Shown piece by piece: positions 12,540 through 21,022 of a stretch of DNA of 64,000 nucleotides. Positions within the stretch are counted from its first letter, which is position 1; each line of letters begins with the position of its first letter. The notes beneath the pieces were generated by a model, which saw only the letters and a list, made by a program, of their open reading frames with translations, was not told where the DNA came from and ran no database searches. The translations under genes and the position numbers were made by a program. The DNA comes from Marinilactibacillus sp. Marseille-P9653 (lineage in GTDB: Bacteria; Bacillota; Bacilli; Lactobacillales; Carnobacteriaceae_A), in NCBI RefSeq assembly GCF_916618885.1, contig NZ_CAKAKH010000001.1, positions 1 to 64,000 on the forward strand, written 5' to 3'.

Positions 12540-13874
12540 TTAAAAGCGATTCATTACGCCACTGAAGAAGTCACCGAACCATGTTCCGAGCACTGAAAAG
12601 AATCCAGCACGATCTACTGCTTCTGAAGTAACGACAGAAATAGCCTTATGCTTGCTTCCGTCAAGGTAACCTAAATCGTCTCCTTCAAACGAAAAGGTTA
12701 ACGTACCTACATTTTGCCCTTTTTCTACAGGAGCTTCTAGCGTGCCGTCTTGACTTAGTGCTTCTTCATCAGGTGTAAATGTCCACTCGACATCTTCTTG
12801 CGAAACACCTTCTGGCAATAAATAGTCTACTGACTCTGATGTCATGAGTTCCACTTGGTCTTCTTGACCATTTCGGATCATTAAAGGTTCTACATCTTCA
12901 AGAACAGTATCCTCTTCCATAATCGTTGCAGAATCCCAGTCACCAAATCCGTAGTTCATCAGTTTATCTGTCTCATTGAAACGCTGTTCACGATTCGTTA
13001 CGCCATCTCCTGCACCCATAACAACGGTAATAATTCTTCGACCATCTTCTATAGCAGTACCTGTAAATGTCGCACCTGCAAAAGGTGTTGTACCTGTTTT
13101 AAGTCCATCTACATTTGGTCTTTCATGGATTAACCCTTCCAGCATCCAGTTCCAGTTCTTCATCTGGATAGCATCGCTTGTACCTTCTCTGAATACCATA
13201 CTCGGGATACTAGAGGTTTTCAGTACATCTGGATAATCTTTCAACAGATGAGAGGCAACAGTAGCGATGCCTCTTGCAGACATAATGTTTTCATTTTCCG
13301 CTGTGCTTCCTGGATAAATATTGTCACCTAAAGAAGCGTTACTCAGTCCTGTTGTATTATATAGTTCAAACTCGGTTACACCCCAAGATTCAACAAGCTC
13401 ACGCATACGGTCAACAAGTTCCGGTTCAGATCCTGCAATTTCTTCTGCAATCGCAATCGTCGCACCATTAGCAGAATAGATTGCCAACGCTTGGTACAGC
13501 TCTTCAATGGTATACGTTTCACCTTGTCTTAAAGGAACATTAGACAATTCATAATTCTGGCTGACCTGATGAGCATATTCACTGATCGTCGTTTCTGTGC
13601 TCCAATCAAGGTTCCCAGCTTCAATCTCTTGGAATAATAAGTACTCTACTAACATTTTAGTCATTGAAGCGATACCTCTTTGACTATCTGCATTCTGATT
13701 CAACAAAATTTGATTTGTATCAAAGTCTACTACTAATGCTGCTTCTGCTTCAATTTCCGGTGCTTGAGGCGCTGCTTGAGCGACTGACTCTGCATTCAAT
13801 GCGATAGGCGCGACTATACTAGCGGTGATTCCTGAAATGATCATACTTTTAAAAGTTTTTTTGAATAGTTTCAT
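12540..13874 (-). CDS. dacA: D-alanyl-D-alanine carboxypeptidase (PBP5 type)
   Basis: Removes the terminal D-Ala from peptidoglycan stem peptides outside the membrane. The three active-site motifs of the penicillin-binding family are clear: SMTK at residues 70-73, SAN at 135-137 and KTG at 260-262. An N-terminal signal peptide (residues 1-35) precedes them. The last 100 residues form the beta-rich PBP5 C-domain and end in a short amphipathic stretch that likely anchors to the membrane. The 444-residue length is normal. A 29-codon ORF lies directly upstream, its stop next to the dacA ribosome site. The neighbouring VanRS-like genes may control it, which is inference. Confidence 0.95.
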   Translation of the reverse strand: MKLFKKTFKSMIISGITASIVAPIALNAESVAQAAPQAPEIEAEAALVVDFDTNQILLNQNADSQRGIASMTKMLVEYLLFQEIEAGNLDWSTETTISEYAHQVSQNYELSNVPLRQGETYTIEELYQALAIYSANGATIAIAEEIAGSEPELVDRMRELVESWGVTEFELYNTTGLSNASLGDNIYPGSTAENENIMSARGIATVASHLLKDYPDVLKTSSIPSMVFREGTSDAIQMKNWNWMLEGLIHERPNVDGLKTGTTPFAGATFTGTAIEDGRRIITVVMGAGDGVTNREQRFNETDKLMNYGFGDWDSATIMEEDTVLEDVEPLMIRNGQEDQVELMTSESVDYLLPEGVSQEDVEWTFTPDEEALSQDGTLEAPVEKGQNVGTLTFSFEGDDLGYLDGSKHKAISVVTSEAVDRAGFFSVLGTWFGDFFSGVMNRF

Positions 13875-13890
13875 AAATAAATACGTTCTC

Positions 13891-13980
13891 CTAAATGATG
13901 CGATTTACATCGAGTTTTTTTGGGTTGAATTTTTCTGGTCGGCTTGTTACTGATTGTTCTTCAATTTCAACCTTCTTCAT
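13891..13980 (-). CDS. Possible 29-residue ORF upstream of dacA
   Basis: A minus-strand ATG at 13980 opens a 29-codon frame beginning MKKVEIEEQSVTSRP and ending at a TAG (13891-13893). That TAG overlaps the AGGAGA ribosome site of dacA, an arrangement that allows translational coupling. The peptide is charged, has no signal sequence and no membrane segment. The ribosome site for the small ORF itself is weak (GAGAG). It could be a leader peptide, a small protein or chance; I recognise no family. Confidence 0.35.
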   Translation of the reverse strand: MKKVEIEEQSVTSRPEKFNPKKLDVNRII

Positions 13981-14088
13981 GGTACTCTCTCGCTTATGAA
14001 AAAACAACTACTTTTCCAGTATCTTCATAAAATAGACATGACTATGTACGTCTATTTTCAATTAGCTTCTTTTTTTAGATGATTGTTA

Positions 14089-14121
14089 CAAAAAAACACC
14101 TATCCTTGGGAGGATAGATGC
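14089..14121 (-). terminator. Terminator of the two-component operon
   Basis: Stem 14097-14105 with 14112-14120 and a T-run on the minus strand, after the histidine kinase gene. Confidence 0.8.
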
Positions 14122-14134
14122 TTTTCAAAACTAG

Positions 14135-15259
14135 CTATTCTTCTTGGATCAAGGGTAATTGAATATCAAAGCTTGTCCATTTTTTACTAGACTGCGCTGT
14201 GATGGTACCTCCGTGTAACTCTATAATACTCTGAGCGATTGCGAGACCGAGTCCTGTACCTGCTGTTTCTTGAGATCTCGATGTCTCCGCTCGGTAGAAA
14301 CGTTCAAATATCTGGTCGACCGCTTCTTTAGGTAAAGGCTCTCCATCGTTTTTAACAGAAATCACAGCTTTTTCACCTACTCTATTGATTTCTATTGCAA
14401 TCGTATTGCCACCTTTTCCGTACTTCAATGCATTGGAAATCAAATTATTGAATACTCTGACAAGTTTCTCTGTATCAGCAGTCATCATAATCCGGTCAAC
14501 ATTTGACGAGACAACGATTTCCATTTGATGACTCCGAGCTTCTAGTTCAAAATCAATTGATAATTGCTCAATCAACTGCACCATATCAAAAGTGACCAAC
14601 TGAAGTGGCGTAGTCGTCTGTCTAACTTTTGTATATTCAAACAAATCATCTACCAGCACTTTCATCTGCTTAGCTTTTTTATAGGCAGTGTGTACATATT
14701 TTTGAAGATCCTCTGTAGAGTGAAATCGTCCTTCCTCTATCAACCCTAAGTATCCAATGATCGAGGTCAGTGGGGTTCGGATATCATGACTGACATTAGT
14801 GATCAGCTCATCTTTTGACTGTTCTATCCTACGCTCTTCTTCCATTGCTTCTACGGTTGAATCCACTAATACATGAATACTATCGACTACTTTATCGAAT
14901 CCACCACTATAGTTCCCTCTAATTCTATGCGTATAGTTCCCTTGAGCTATAAAATGCAGTTCGTCAATAATGTGTCGCAACTCATATTGCCTGTATCTTC
15001 TTTTGAGCCTCCAGTAGATGGCGCCCATTGCGATTAGGATTAATAAAAAGAAGACGAACGGTGTAAGTCCCCAGAAACCTTGTCGATTATTTTGTCTGTA
15101 AATATCTTCTATCAGCCATAGATCATCAAAAACACTTGGAAAAGCTTCTATGAACCAGCCGAGTATCTCATAAGCTGCCAGATAGCAAAGCAAAATAATC
15201 CCTGCTGTAACAAACGCTTCGATCAGTAACCGAAATCGTTCTCTCATGGTGAGTTTCAT
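14135..15259 (-). CDS. Sensor histidine kinase, VanS-like
   Basis: Membrane sensor that autophosphorylates and passes phosphate to the response regulator encoded just upstream. Two membrane segments lie near residues 14-34 and 67-83, with a short external loop of about 32 residues between them, so any ligand domain is small. A HAMP-like linker leads to the H-box NVSHDIRTPLTSIIGYLGL with the phospho-His near 158. The N, G1 and G2 ATP-binding boxes follow (NNLISNALKYG, GTGLGLAIAQ). The 374-residue length is typical of VanS/YclK kinases. The ligand is unknown; the position next to dacA suggests a cell-wall signal. Confidence 0.85.
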   Translation of the reverse strand: MKLTMRERFRLLIEAFVTAGIILLCYLAAYEILGWFIEAFPSVFDDLWLIEDIYRQNNRQGFWGLTPFVFFLLILIAMGAIYWRLKRRYRQYELRHIIDELHFIAQGNYTHRIRGNYSGGFDKVVDSIHVLVDSTVEAMEEERRIEQSKDELITNVSHDIRTPLTSIIGYLGLIEEGRFHSTEDLQKYVHTAYKKAKQMKVLVDDLFEYTKVRQTTTPLQLVTFDMVQLIEQLSIDFELEARSHQMEIVVSSNVDRIMMTADTEKLVRVFNNLISNALKYGKGGNTIAIEINRVGEKAVISVKNDGEPLPKEAVDQIFERFYRAETSRSQETAGTGLGLAIAQSIIELHGGTITAQSSKKWTSFDIQLPLIQEE

Positions 15260-15293
15260 CTATCTACTCCATTCATTAAATCGGTCGTACGCT

Positions 15294-15992
15294 TTATTCA
15301 AAACTTTGTTTTTCTTCTATTTTGTACCCAACGCCCCAAACCGTTTTGACGACGTTCTCTCCACCAGTAGCTTTTTCAATCTTATCTCTCAAATGACTGA
15401 CGTGAACCATTACGGTTTTGGCAGGCACAAGACTTTCCTGTTTCCAGACTCTTTCAAAAATTTCATCTGCACTGAATACTCGATTGGGATTACTTGCAAG
15501 CAAGAACAAAATACCAAATTCTAAAGCAGTCAATTGAATCAGTGTTCCATCTACTGTTTCTACTTGATGCTGATCCTTGCGAATAATTAATGGTCCAATT
15601 TCTAATTCGCCTGCTTCAGATTCTCTATTTGTATACGAACTTCTTCTCATTAAAGATTTGATTCGCGCAACCACTTCTAAAGGATTGAATGGCTTAACAA
15701 CATAATCATCTGCCCCATTGGCTAGTCCTCTAATTTTATCTACATCAGCCGTCTTCGCACTCAACATTAATATCGGTAGTTGAGACGTTTCTCTGATTTC
15801 TTTTACAACTTCAAGACCTGTTTTCTTAGGCATCATAACATCTAGTACAACACAGTCAATTTCTTGATTGTATAATTTGTCGAGCGTCTCCTGACCGTCA
15901 TGTGCTTTCTCTACTTCAAACCCTTCGTTTTTCACATAGATTTCCAGTAGGTCACAAATTTCTTTATCGTCGTCTGCAATTAACACTTTCAT
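15294..15992 (-). CDS. Response regulator, VanR/OmpR-PhoB family
   Basis: DNA-binding partner of the kinase encoded 34 bp downstream. The receiver domain has the acidic pocket DDD at 7-9, the phospho-acceptor D51 (VVLDVMMP) and K100 (YVVKPF). The C-terminal winged helix (residues 130-230) ends with HLRDKIEKATG and VWGVGYK, typical of OmpR-type regulators. The 232-residue length is normal. Targets cannot be read from the sequence; dacA is the nearest candidate. Confidence 0.9.
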   Translation of the reverse strand: MKVLIADDDKEICDLLEIYVKNEGFEVEKAHDGQETLDKLYNQEIDCVVLDVMMPKKTGLEVVKEIRETSQLPILMLSAKTADVDKIRGLANGADDYVVKPFNPLEVVARIKSLMRRSSYTNRESEAGELEIGPLIIRKDQHQVETVDGTLIQLTALEFGILFLLASNPNRVFSADEIFERVWKQESLVPAKTVMVHVSHLRDKIEKATGGENVVKTVWGVGYKIEEKQSFE

Positions 15993-16082
15993 AATTCTGC
16001 CCCCTTTAATTTCATTCTAGTTTATTTTATCATGTTCTATTAGGGTAGTTCGTAAACTTTTCCTTAAATCGTTATAAACATA

Positions 16083-16112
16083 GAAAAAGCACTCTTCATG
16101 ATGAAAAGTGCC
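16083..16112 (-). terminator. Terminator after the RocB-like gene
   Basis: Hairpin GCACTCTTCATGATGAAAAGTGC with a T-run on the minus strand, just after the stop at 16122. Confidence 0.8.
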
Positions 16113-16121
16113 CAACCTATT

Positions 16122-17783
16122 CTATGAATCTAGTAAATTGAAAACTGTTTTCTGTACCAAGATCGGTGCTACATTGAAACTATACGTTTTTTCTAGTCGC
16201 TCTGTAAATTTGTGAGAATCTTTCCCGAACGGTCCAATATCCACAACCGGTAACTGAAGTTGCTGCATCTCTTCTAATGGTAAAGAGTACTTCACTCCAA
16301 AACCTGGCATATTCAGTTTCAATGCGTCTACGGCATCGGCCTCTCTTGGGGCAGCAGCATAACTCAAATCTGATATATACGGAAAGAACTTTTTGTAAAC
16401 AAGCTGATACTCTGTTTCTGTCGTATCAACGGCTTCTTTGACCGCTTCGAGTAGAACTTTTTCTTGATTTGTTTTCCCTTCCACGTAAATATGCGGATAG
16501 TAAGGTGGTGTAAAGTAAATTAAAATAACGGGTTCCTGATTCGTCCACATCGTCTGCAACCATTCTACTTCTTTTAGCGCATAGTCTCGGTCATCAATTG
16601 AGTCATCAATCAGCCATTTCTTCCGAGCGGATTCAAACTGCTCATCCAGTTCAGCGCCTTTTTCTTCTCGGACAGCAGCGTATAACTCACTGTAGGTCAT
16701 GACTTTTGTTTTGAAAGGAAGCTGCTCGAATGCACGGTTCGTCATCTGACTGTATTTTTCATACTGAGTATTCACATCTTTTAAAACAGCATCAAAAGCC
16801 TCAATCGCTACTCCTCTCATTTTTTCCAGAACCATATCCGGAGTCGAATAATGAGTGGCGAAGTTGTAGAAAGCATGTGCCGTCTTAGCTGTTTGTACAG
16901 AATATTCCGGCTTCAGATCCTGTTGTTTCAGACTCATCGGCGGTAGTGTGACTTCTCCTTCAACGATATCACAAAGATCTGTATTCAAGTTAATTTTTCT
17001 CGTCAGCTCTGCAACGACCTGATTAGGATCGAGTCCTTTAAAAGCTTCCCCTACATGGGTTTCTTTACCAACAACATAAAAGGATGGCATCAATTTCCCG
17101 ACTGTCCCTACATATACATATTTGTTCTGGTCACCTGGATATTCGGATGTCATATAATCTGTATTGATCAAAGCTGTATAATCAAATCCATTTTCTTCCC
17201 GAAGTCTGACGAGCTCTGGAACACAAGAACGCATCCCGACAGAGTTCGCTTCCTCATCACAGACTGCACAATAGATGATTGTCCCTGAGAAATTCTCAAG
17301 ATCTTTTTCAATTTCTTCCATCAAGTGCATGATGATGGCATTCCCAGCTTTCATGTCAAAAATCCCTCGGCCAAATAAGTAGTCTCCTGAATCTAGATCG
17401 ATTTGCACCTCTTCTGGAAGTTGATCTTTTCTTTCACGAAGTTTTTCTGTGATTTCATAGGGAAGATGCGCAAAATCTCTTAAGTCTCCATAATCAGAAA
17501 TCCCTACTGTATCCGTGTGCCCAATCAAAATGACCGTTTTATTGTTCTGCGGGTCTTTTTTTCCACGTAATATAGAAATCAAACTTTTCCTACCCCAAGG
17601 ATCGTTTGGTGCCTGTATTGTCATTAAATCTTCTGGGTTTTGTTGAAAGTAATCTAATTCCTTGAAAAAGTGAGTGACCTTTTCTGTTACAAGTTGTTCC
17701 TCAATTGTTTCTGTAACACTTCTCTGTCTTGTTAGCATAACTGTGATTTCTTCAATACGTTCAGGACTCATTGTTATATTCAT
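16122..17783 (-). CDS. M20-family peptidase, RocB-like
   Basis: Zinc-dependent M20 amidohydrolase related to RocB of Bacillus, a protein tied to arginine use whose exact substrate is unsettled. The metal-site segments LIGHTDTVG and GRGIFDMKAG, and the catalytic region CDEEANSVG, are present. The start is ATG 17783 because GGAGGG lies 7 nt upstream; longer in-frame starts up to 17834 lack one. At 553 residues it is close to RocB length and much longer than ordinary M20 dipeptidases. No signal peptide is seen. Neighbours show no arginine catabolism genes, so the role here is uncertain. Confidence 0.8.
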   Translation of the reverse strand: MNITMSPERIEEITVMLTRQRSVTETIEEQLVTEKVTHFFKELDYFQQNPEDLMTIQAPNDPWGRKSLISILRGKKDPQNNKTVILIGHTDTVGISDYGDLRDFAHLPYEITEKLRERKDQLPEEVQIDLDSGDYLFGRGIFDMKAGNAIIMHLMEEIEKDLENFSGTIIYCAVCDEEANSVGMRSCVPELVRLREENGFDYTALINTDYMTSEYPGDQNKYVYVGTVGKLMPSFYVVGKETHVGEAFKGLDPNQVVAELTRKINLNTDLCDIVEGEVTLPPMSLKQQDLKPEYSVQTAKTAHAFYNFATHYSTPDMVLEKMRGVAIEAFDAVLKDVNTQYEKYSQMTNRAFEQLPFKTKVMTYSELYAAVREEKGAELDEQFESARKKWLIDDSIDDRDYALKEVEWLQTMWTNQEPVILIYFTPPYYPHIYVEGKTNQEKVLLEAVKEAVDTTETEYQLVYKKFFPYISDLSYAAAPREADAVDALKLNMPGFGVKYSLPLEEMQQLQLPVVDIGPFGKDSHKFTERLEKTYSFNVAPILVQKTVFNLLDS

Positions 17784-17849
17784 AATAGTTCCCTCCATAT
17801 AAACATCCGTAAAATATCTATAAACTTTTTTCACTATATCCTCTGATGT

Positions 17850-18176
17850 TTATGACTCATATTTAATAGTTTCTAAATCAAAGTGATAGACGTATCCATC
17901 TAATGAAAGTTTTTCCTCATCCGTCACCTTCTGGTAAAACATTGCTGGTTCTAAATGAAATGTGGCAATTTTTTCTTGTTCACCTTTCATCGTCTCAGAA
18001 AATACTGTGATTGTTTGATGATCGGTTTGCAAAATTTTATACAATAAAGCTGCTTCAGACATTTTTTTCGGTTTAGCAAACCCTAATGTCAAGATTGATT
18101 TCAACAATGCTTTCCAATTGAATTCGGGTGTGCGATAAGCTTCAACGGATTTGATTCTCTTATTGAGTTCTTTCAT
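17850..18176 (-). CDS. Unrecognised 108-residue protein
   Basis: I do not recognise the family. The start is ATG 18176, preceded by AGAGGTG with 6-nt spacing; the upstream GTG at 18185 is part of that ribosome site. The protein is soluble, with a basic N-terminal helix (MKELNKRIKSVEAYR), a short hydrophobic patch (LLKSILTLGFA) and an acidic beta-rich second half. It lies 60 bp after the yidD fusion gene and about 70 bp before the RocB-like gene on the same strand, so the three may form one transcript. Confidence 0.6.
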   Translation of the reverse strand: MKELNKRIKSVEAYRTPEFNWKALLKSILTLGFAKPKKMSEAALLYKILQTDHQTITVFSETMKGEQEKIATFHLEPAMFYQKVTDEEKLSLDGYVYHFDLETIKYES

Positions 18177-18235
18177 TTTATTCACCTCTATCTATTCGAA
18201 AAATCGTGTTTCTTCATTATATAGCTAGTTTCCAA

Positions 18236-19018
18236 TCAATGCTGATGTGGAAGACTTTCCAGAAAAAGCAAATAATCAATCAACTGAGCTTTTCTCTCGT
18301 TGAAATCCTTTTGAGAAATCCCTCTGTTTTTACGCAGTGCCTGTTCAAGAGAGGGACTATTTGTATCAATATGACCGCTGCTTTCATCTATAAAACAATA
18401 AACTTCCTGTCCGCTTTGATACGCTTTGTGAATTGGACTAGGATGGATATGTTCGAAGTACGATTCACTTTTTTTATTTTTAACAATTTTATAAAAATGA
18501 TACTCTTTAAATTTCTCCAACTCTTCTTGTGTATGATAAAATTGCTTATTCAAAATCTGACGATCATTCATATTCTTATAAACATCCGGCAATTCCGCTA
18601 CTGATTGTTCTTCAACGTCTACTAAATCAGTCAAATAATTCACTGTACGAAGTTGTTTGTTTTTTACAAGTATCTTATCTTCTAACTTAGCGATGACTGC
18701 GTCTATTTCTTCTTGTTTAACGTCATTTTCATCCATTGAGATCGTCAATCCATCTCCCAAGTAAATGTCATTGATTGTATCCTGGTTTCTATGCAAGGTA
18801 AAATGGTCAGGTACCTTGTCTACTCCACCTGAAACAAAAGGATTACACCTAATGATTCTGGAAATTGCCATGGTGCTTCCCTTGACTACTCCGTGCATGT
18901 CGATCGCCTGTACAGCGTAATTAGAACAGGTTGGATAATATCGACAAGTTGCAGGAAATAATGGAGAAATCAGCTTCTGATATCCTTTCACGAACCCTAT
19001 GGCGACTTTCTTCAACAC
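18236..19018 (-). CDS. YidD domain protein with long C-terminal extension
   Basis: Residues 1-80 are a YidD (membrane protein insertion efficiency factor) domain, with the conserved core FPATCRYYPTCSNYA and the RIIRCNPF segment. YidD helps the YidC insertase place proteins in the membrane, working at its inner face. Usual YidD proteins end at about 70-90 residues. Here the frame continues for about 180 further residues, rich in charged helices and of unknown function (starting near DTINDIYLGDG). The start is taken as GTG 19018 after AAGGAGG; the next codon, TTG 19015, has slightly better spacing and is equally possible. The extension does not look like a membrane region. Confidence 0.8.
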   Translation of the reverse strand: MLKKVAIGFVKGYQKLISPLFPATCRYYPTCSNYAVQAIDMHGVVKGSTMAISRIIRCNPFVSGGVDKVPDHFTLHRNQDTINDIYLGDGLTISMDENDVKQEEIDAVIAKLEDKILVKNKQLRTVNYLTDLVDVEEQSVAELPDVYKNMNDRQILNKQFYHTQEELEKFKEYHFYKIVKNKKSESYFEHIHPSPIHKAYQSGQEVYCFIDESSGHIDTNSPSLEQALRKNRGISQKDFNERKAQLIDYLLFLESLPHQH

Positions 19019-19061
19019 CCATTCCTCCTTGGCTCTCAATTGAATCTATTATACCAAACGA

Positions 19062-19097
19062 TTAAAAAAAGAGAAGAGCCTCTAGTGGCTCTTCTCT
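19062..19097 (-). terminator. Terminator after the DUF2922 gene
   Basis: An 11-bp stem (19070-19080 with 19087-19097), 6-nt loop, and a T-run on the minus strand. Confidence 0.9.
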
Positions 19098-19108
19098 CTT
19101 CTGTAACC

Positions 19109-19333
19109 TTATTTTATTTCAAATAGATCGTCTACAGTTCTCGTAACGTAACGTGCACCTTTGATTGAATCAAACAACTTGATTCCGTCTTTTTCAAACA
19201 GCTCCTGAGAAACGATTGTTTCCATAGCAGATTCCACAGTTTCGACATCTAGATTAAGTGCCGGCTTATTGATTCCAATTGTTTTGTTCTTTCCTTCGCC
19301 TGTTTCAAAGCGTAATTCTAGTTTTGTTGCCAT
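19109..19333 (-). CDS. DUF2922 family small protein
   Basis: A 74-residue protein of the DUF2922 type (pattern LELRFETGEGKNKTIGI and a central ESAMETIV helix). The function is unknown; in Firmicutes such proteins often sit beside a DUF1659 gene, as here. It has a strong ribosome site (TTAGGAGGAATG) and no signal peptide. It lies about 65 bp after the DUF1659 gene, probably in one transcript ending at 19062-19097. Confidence 0.75.
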   Translation of the reverse strand: MATKLELRFETGEGKNKTIGINKPALNLDVETVESAMETIVSQELFEKDGIKLFDSIKGARYVTRTVDDLFEIK

Positions 19334-19398
19334 AAAGCATTCCTCCTAATAATTTGTTTGTATATAAGGGATAGATGATATAGTGTTTTTGTTAATTC

Positions 19399-19602
19399 CT
19401 AAAATGAATAACGATACTGCTCGACGACCATACCGTGTGCTGCTGGTAATTCACTGACCGTGTCGATTGCATTGATAAATTCTGTGATTTGTTCATCCGT
19501 AGGTGCTTGAACGACCCCATTGAAACTTTGACGAACTAATCGGTCATTTTCCAGATCCTCCAGATAGATATCTACTTTGCTGTCTGCCCATTCCTTTTGC
19601 AT
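19399..19602 (-). CDS. DUF1659 family small protein
   Basis: A 67-residue protein matching the DUF1659 pattern, with a charged start, a two-strand region and a final VVEQYRYSF. The start is ATG 19602, because AAGGAGG lies 7 nt upstream; the frame is open further upstream to 19650 without a ribosome site. Function unknown. Paired with the DUF2922 gene downstream. Confidence 0.75.
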   Translation of the reverse strand: MQKEWADSKVDIYLEDLENDRLVRQSFNGVVQAPTDEQITEFINAIDTVSELPAAHGMVVEQYRYSF

Positions 19603-19730
19603 GAAAATTCCTCCTTGTAATAGTAGTGATTCGTTTCGTACTCGAATCATTTAAGCGATGTTTGTAAGTTGTGATCACGTCTTACACTCCTAATAACGAT
19701 ATCGACCTTAAAAGTGTTACCCTGAAATCA

Positions 19731-19762
19731 AAAAAAGTATCTGCTCTATTTGAACAGATACC
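19731..19762 (-). terminator. Terminator after tag
   Basis: GTATCTG and CAGATAC arms with a 7-residue T-run on the minus strand. Confidence 0.85.
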
Positions 19763-19777
19763 TTAATCAACTAATAC

Positions 19778-20347
19778 CTACTGTTGACAGCACGCTTCAT
19801 AGCAATCACATGTTGTTAAATGGTCATTAACCATCCCTACCGCTTGCATGTAGGCATAACAAATCGTTGGACCTACAAATTTGAATCCATCTTTTTTAAG
19901 CTGCTTACTCATTCGAACGCTTTCCTCAGAAAAGGCTGGTACATCTTCTTGGTTCACCCAGTGATTCTGGATTTGTTTTCCATCAACAAACTGCCAAATA
20001 TATTCTGAAAATGACTGACCGCTCTCTTGAATAGTCAAATAAGCTGCTGCATTTGACTGTACACTTCTGATTTTCAACTGATTTCGAATGATCTCTTTAT
20101 TGAACATCAATTCTTGGATTGTTTCTTCACCGAACGCGACGATTTTTTCAGGATCAAACCCTTTAAAAGCTTTACGGTACCCTTCTCTCCTTTGGAGAAT
20201 CGTCCACCAACTCAGTCCGGCTTGTGCACCTTCTAGACAAAGCAGTTCAAATAATCTCTGGTCATCGTAAAGCGGTCTACCCCACTCTTTATCGTGATAG
20301 GCAATATAGAGTGGTTCACTAGTGACCCATTCACATCTTTGTGTCAT
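19778..20347 (-). CDS. tag: DNA-3-methyladenine glycosylase I
   Basis: Removes 3-methyladenine from alkylated DNA, the first step of base-excision repair. The N-terminal CEWVTSEPLYIAYHDKEWG holds the Cys and His of the zinc snap, and the C-terminal DHLTTCDCY supplies the other pair. The core LLCLEGAQAGLSWWTILQRR is diagnostic for Tag. The start is ATG 20347 with AGGAGG upstream; the frame runs further to 20395 inside the GNAT gene. At 189 residues it is normal length. It lies 11 bp after the GNAT gene and is probably cotranscribed with it. Confidence 0.95.
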   Translation of the reverse strand: MTQRCEWVTSEPLYIAYHDKEWGRPLYDDQRLFELLCLEGAQAGLSWWTILQRREGYRKAFKGFDPEKIVAFGEETIQELMFNKEIIRNQLKIRSVQSNAAAYLTIQESGQSFSEYIWQFVDGKQIQNHWVNQEDVPAFSEESVRMSKQLKKDGFKFVGPTICYAYMQAVGMVNDHLTTCDCYEACCQQ

Positions 20348-20358
20348 CCCTTCCCCTC

Positions 20359-20865
20359 CTATATAGATTCGTTTTCTGTTAAGCGTAGTTCCCATGTCTC
20401 CGAAACAAGATTTTCTCCAAATTCTGTATTGATTTCTTCACTAATGATTTCAAATCCAGCTTTTCGGTAAACATGTCGAGCCGAATCTAATATTTGCATT
20501 GTCCATAACAAAATCGCCTCATACCCAGCTTCTCTGGAAAACTGAACCACTTCATCTACTAGTCTTTTGGCCAGTCCAAGACCACGTGCTTCTGGTTCAA
20601 CAAATAGTAGCCTTAACTTGGCAGTCTTTTTGCCTGAATTCACTACAAATACACAACCTAGCATTTTCCCGTCTCGTTCAGCAATAAAGCATCGCTCTTT
20701 ATCTGGATCATATGTTTTCAGAAACTGAGCGGAGATCTCTCCAATCATACTTTCAAAAGGCTGCCCCCAACCATAATCTAACGCTACGGTCATCGCGTGA
20801 CGGTAGGTGATCCACCCCATATCTCCCAATTGATGTGTTCGTATAGTGTAAGCCTGTGCTGACAT
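20359..20865 (-). CDS. GNAT-family N-acetyltransferase
   Basis: Probable acetyl-CoA-dependent N-acetyltransferase; the substrate is unknown. The acetyl-CoA site is visible in LLFVEPEARGLGLAKRLVDE (about residues 86-106). The N-terminal segment WITYRHAMTVALDYGW resembles the acetyltransferase half of MarR-GNAT two-domain proteins, but the MarR domain is absent here. The 168-residue length is normal for a single domain. It is followed closely by tag on the same strand. Confidence 0.8.
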   Translation of the reverse strand: MSAQAYTIRTHQLGDMGWITYRHAMTVALDYGWGQPFESMIGEISAQFLKTYDPDKERCFIAERDGKMLGCVFVVNSGKKTAKLRLLFVEPEARGLGLAKRLVDEVVQFSREAGYEAILLWTMQILDSARHVYRKAGFEIISEEINTEFGENLVSETWELRLTENESI

Positions 20866-21016
20866 GTATTCTCCTACTTCCCTACATTGTGAGTCCTATT
20901 TTTCATCACTACTGTGTGATTGTCAACTTTTCTTTAAAATACTGCTTAATCATTTTCGTAATGCTCAAATTTATATTTAAATTATAACCACTTAATAATT
21001 AGTTTCTGAAACATCT

Positions 21017-21022
21017 ATCAGA
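21017..21022. repeat. Target site repeat, left
   Basis: ATCAGA directly before the left inverted repeat of the IS1380-family element. The same six bases follow the right end at 22701-22706. Confidence 0.85.

Noticed and set aside
18206..18604. 132-codon plus-strand frame rich in Phe and Leu
   Set aside because: Antisense to the yidD fusion gene; it has no ribosome site and its hydrophobic look comes from the complement of charged codons.
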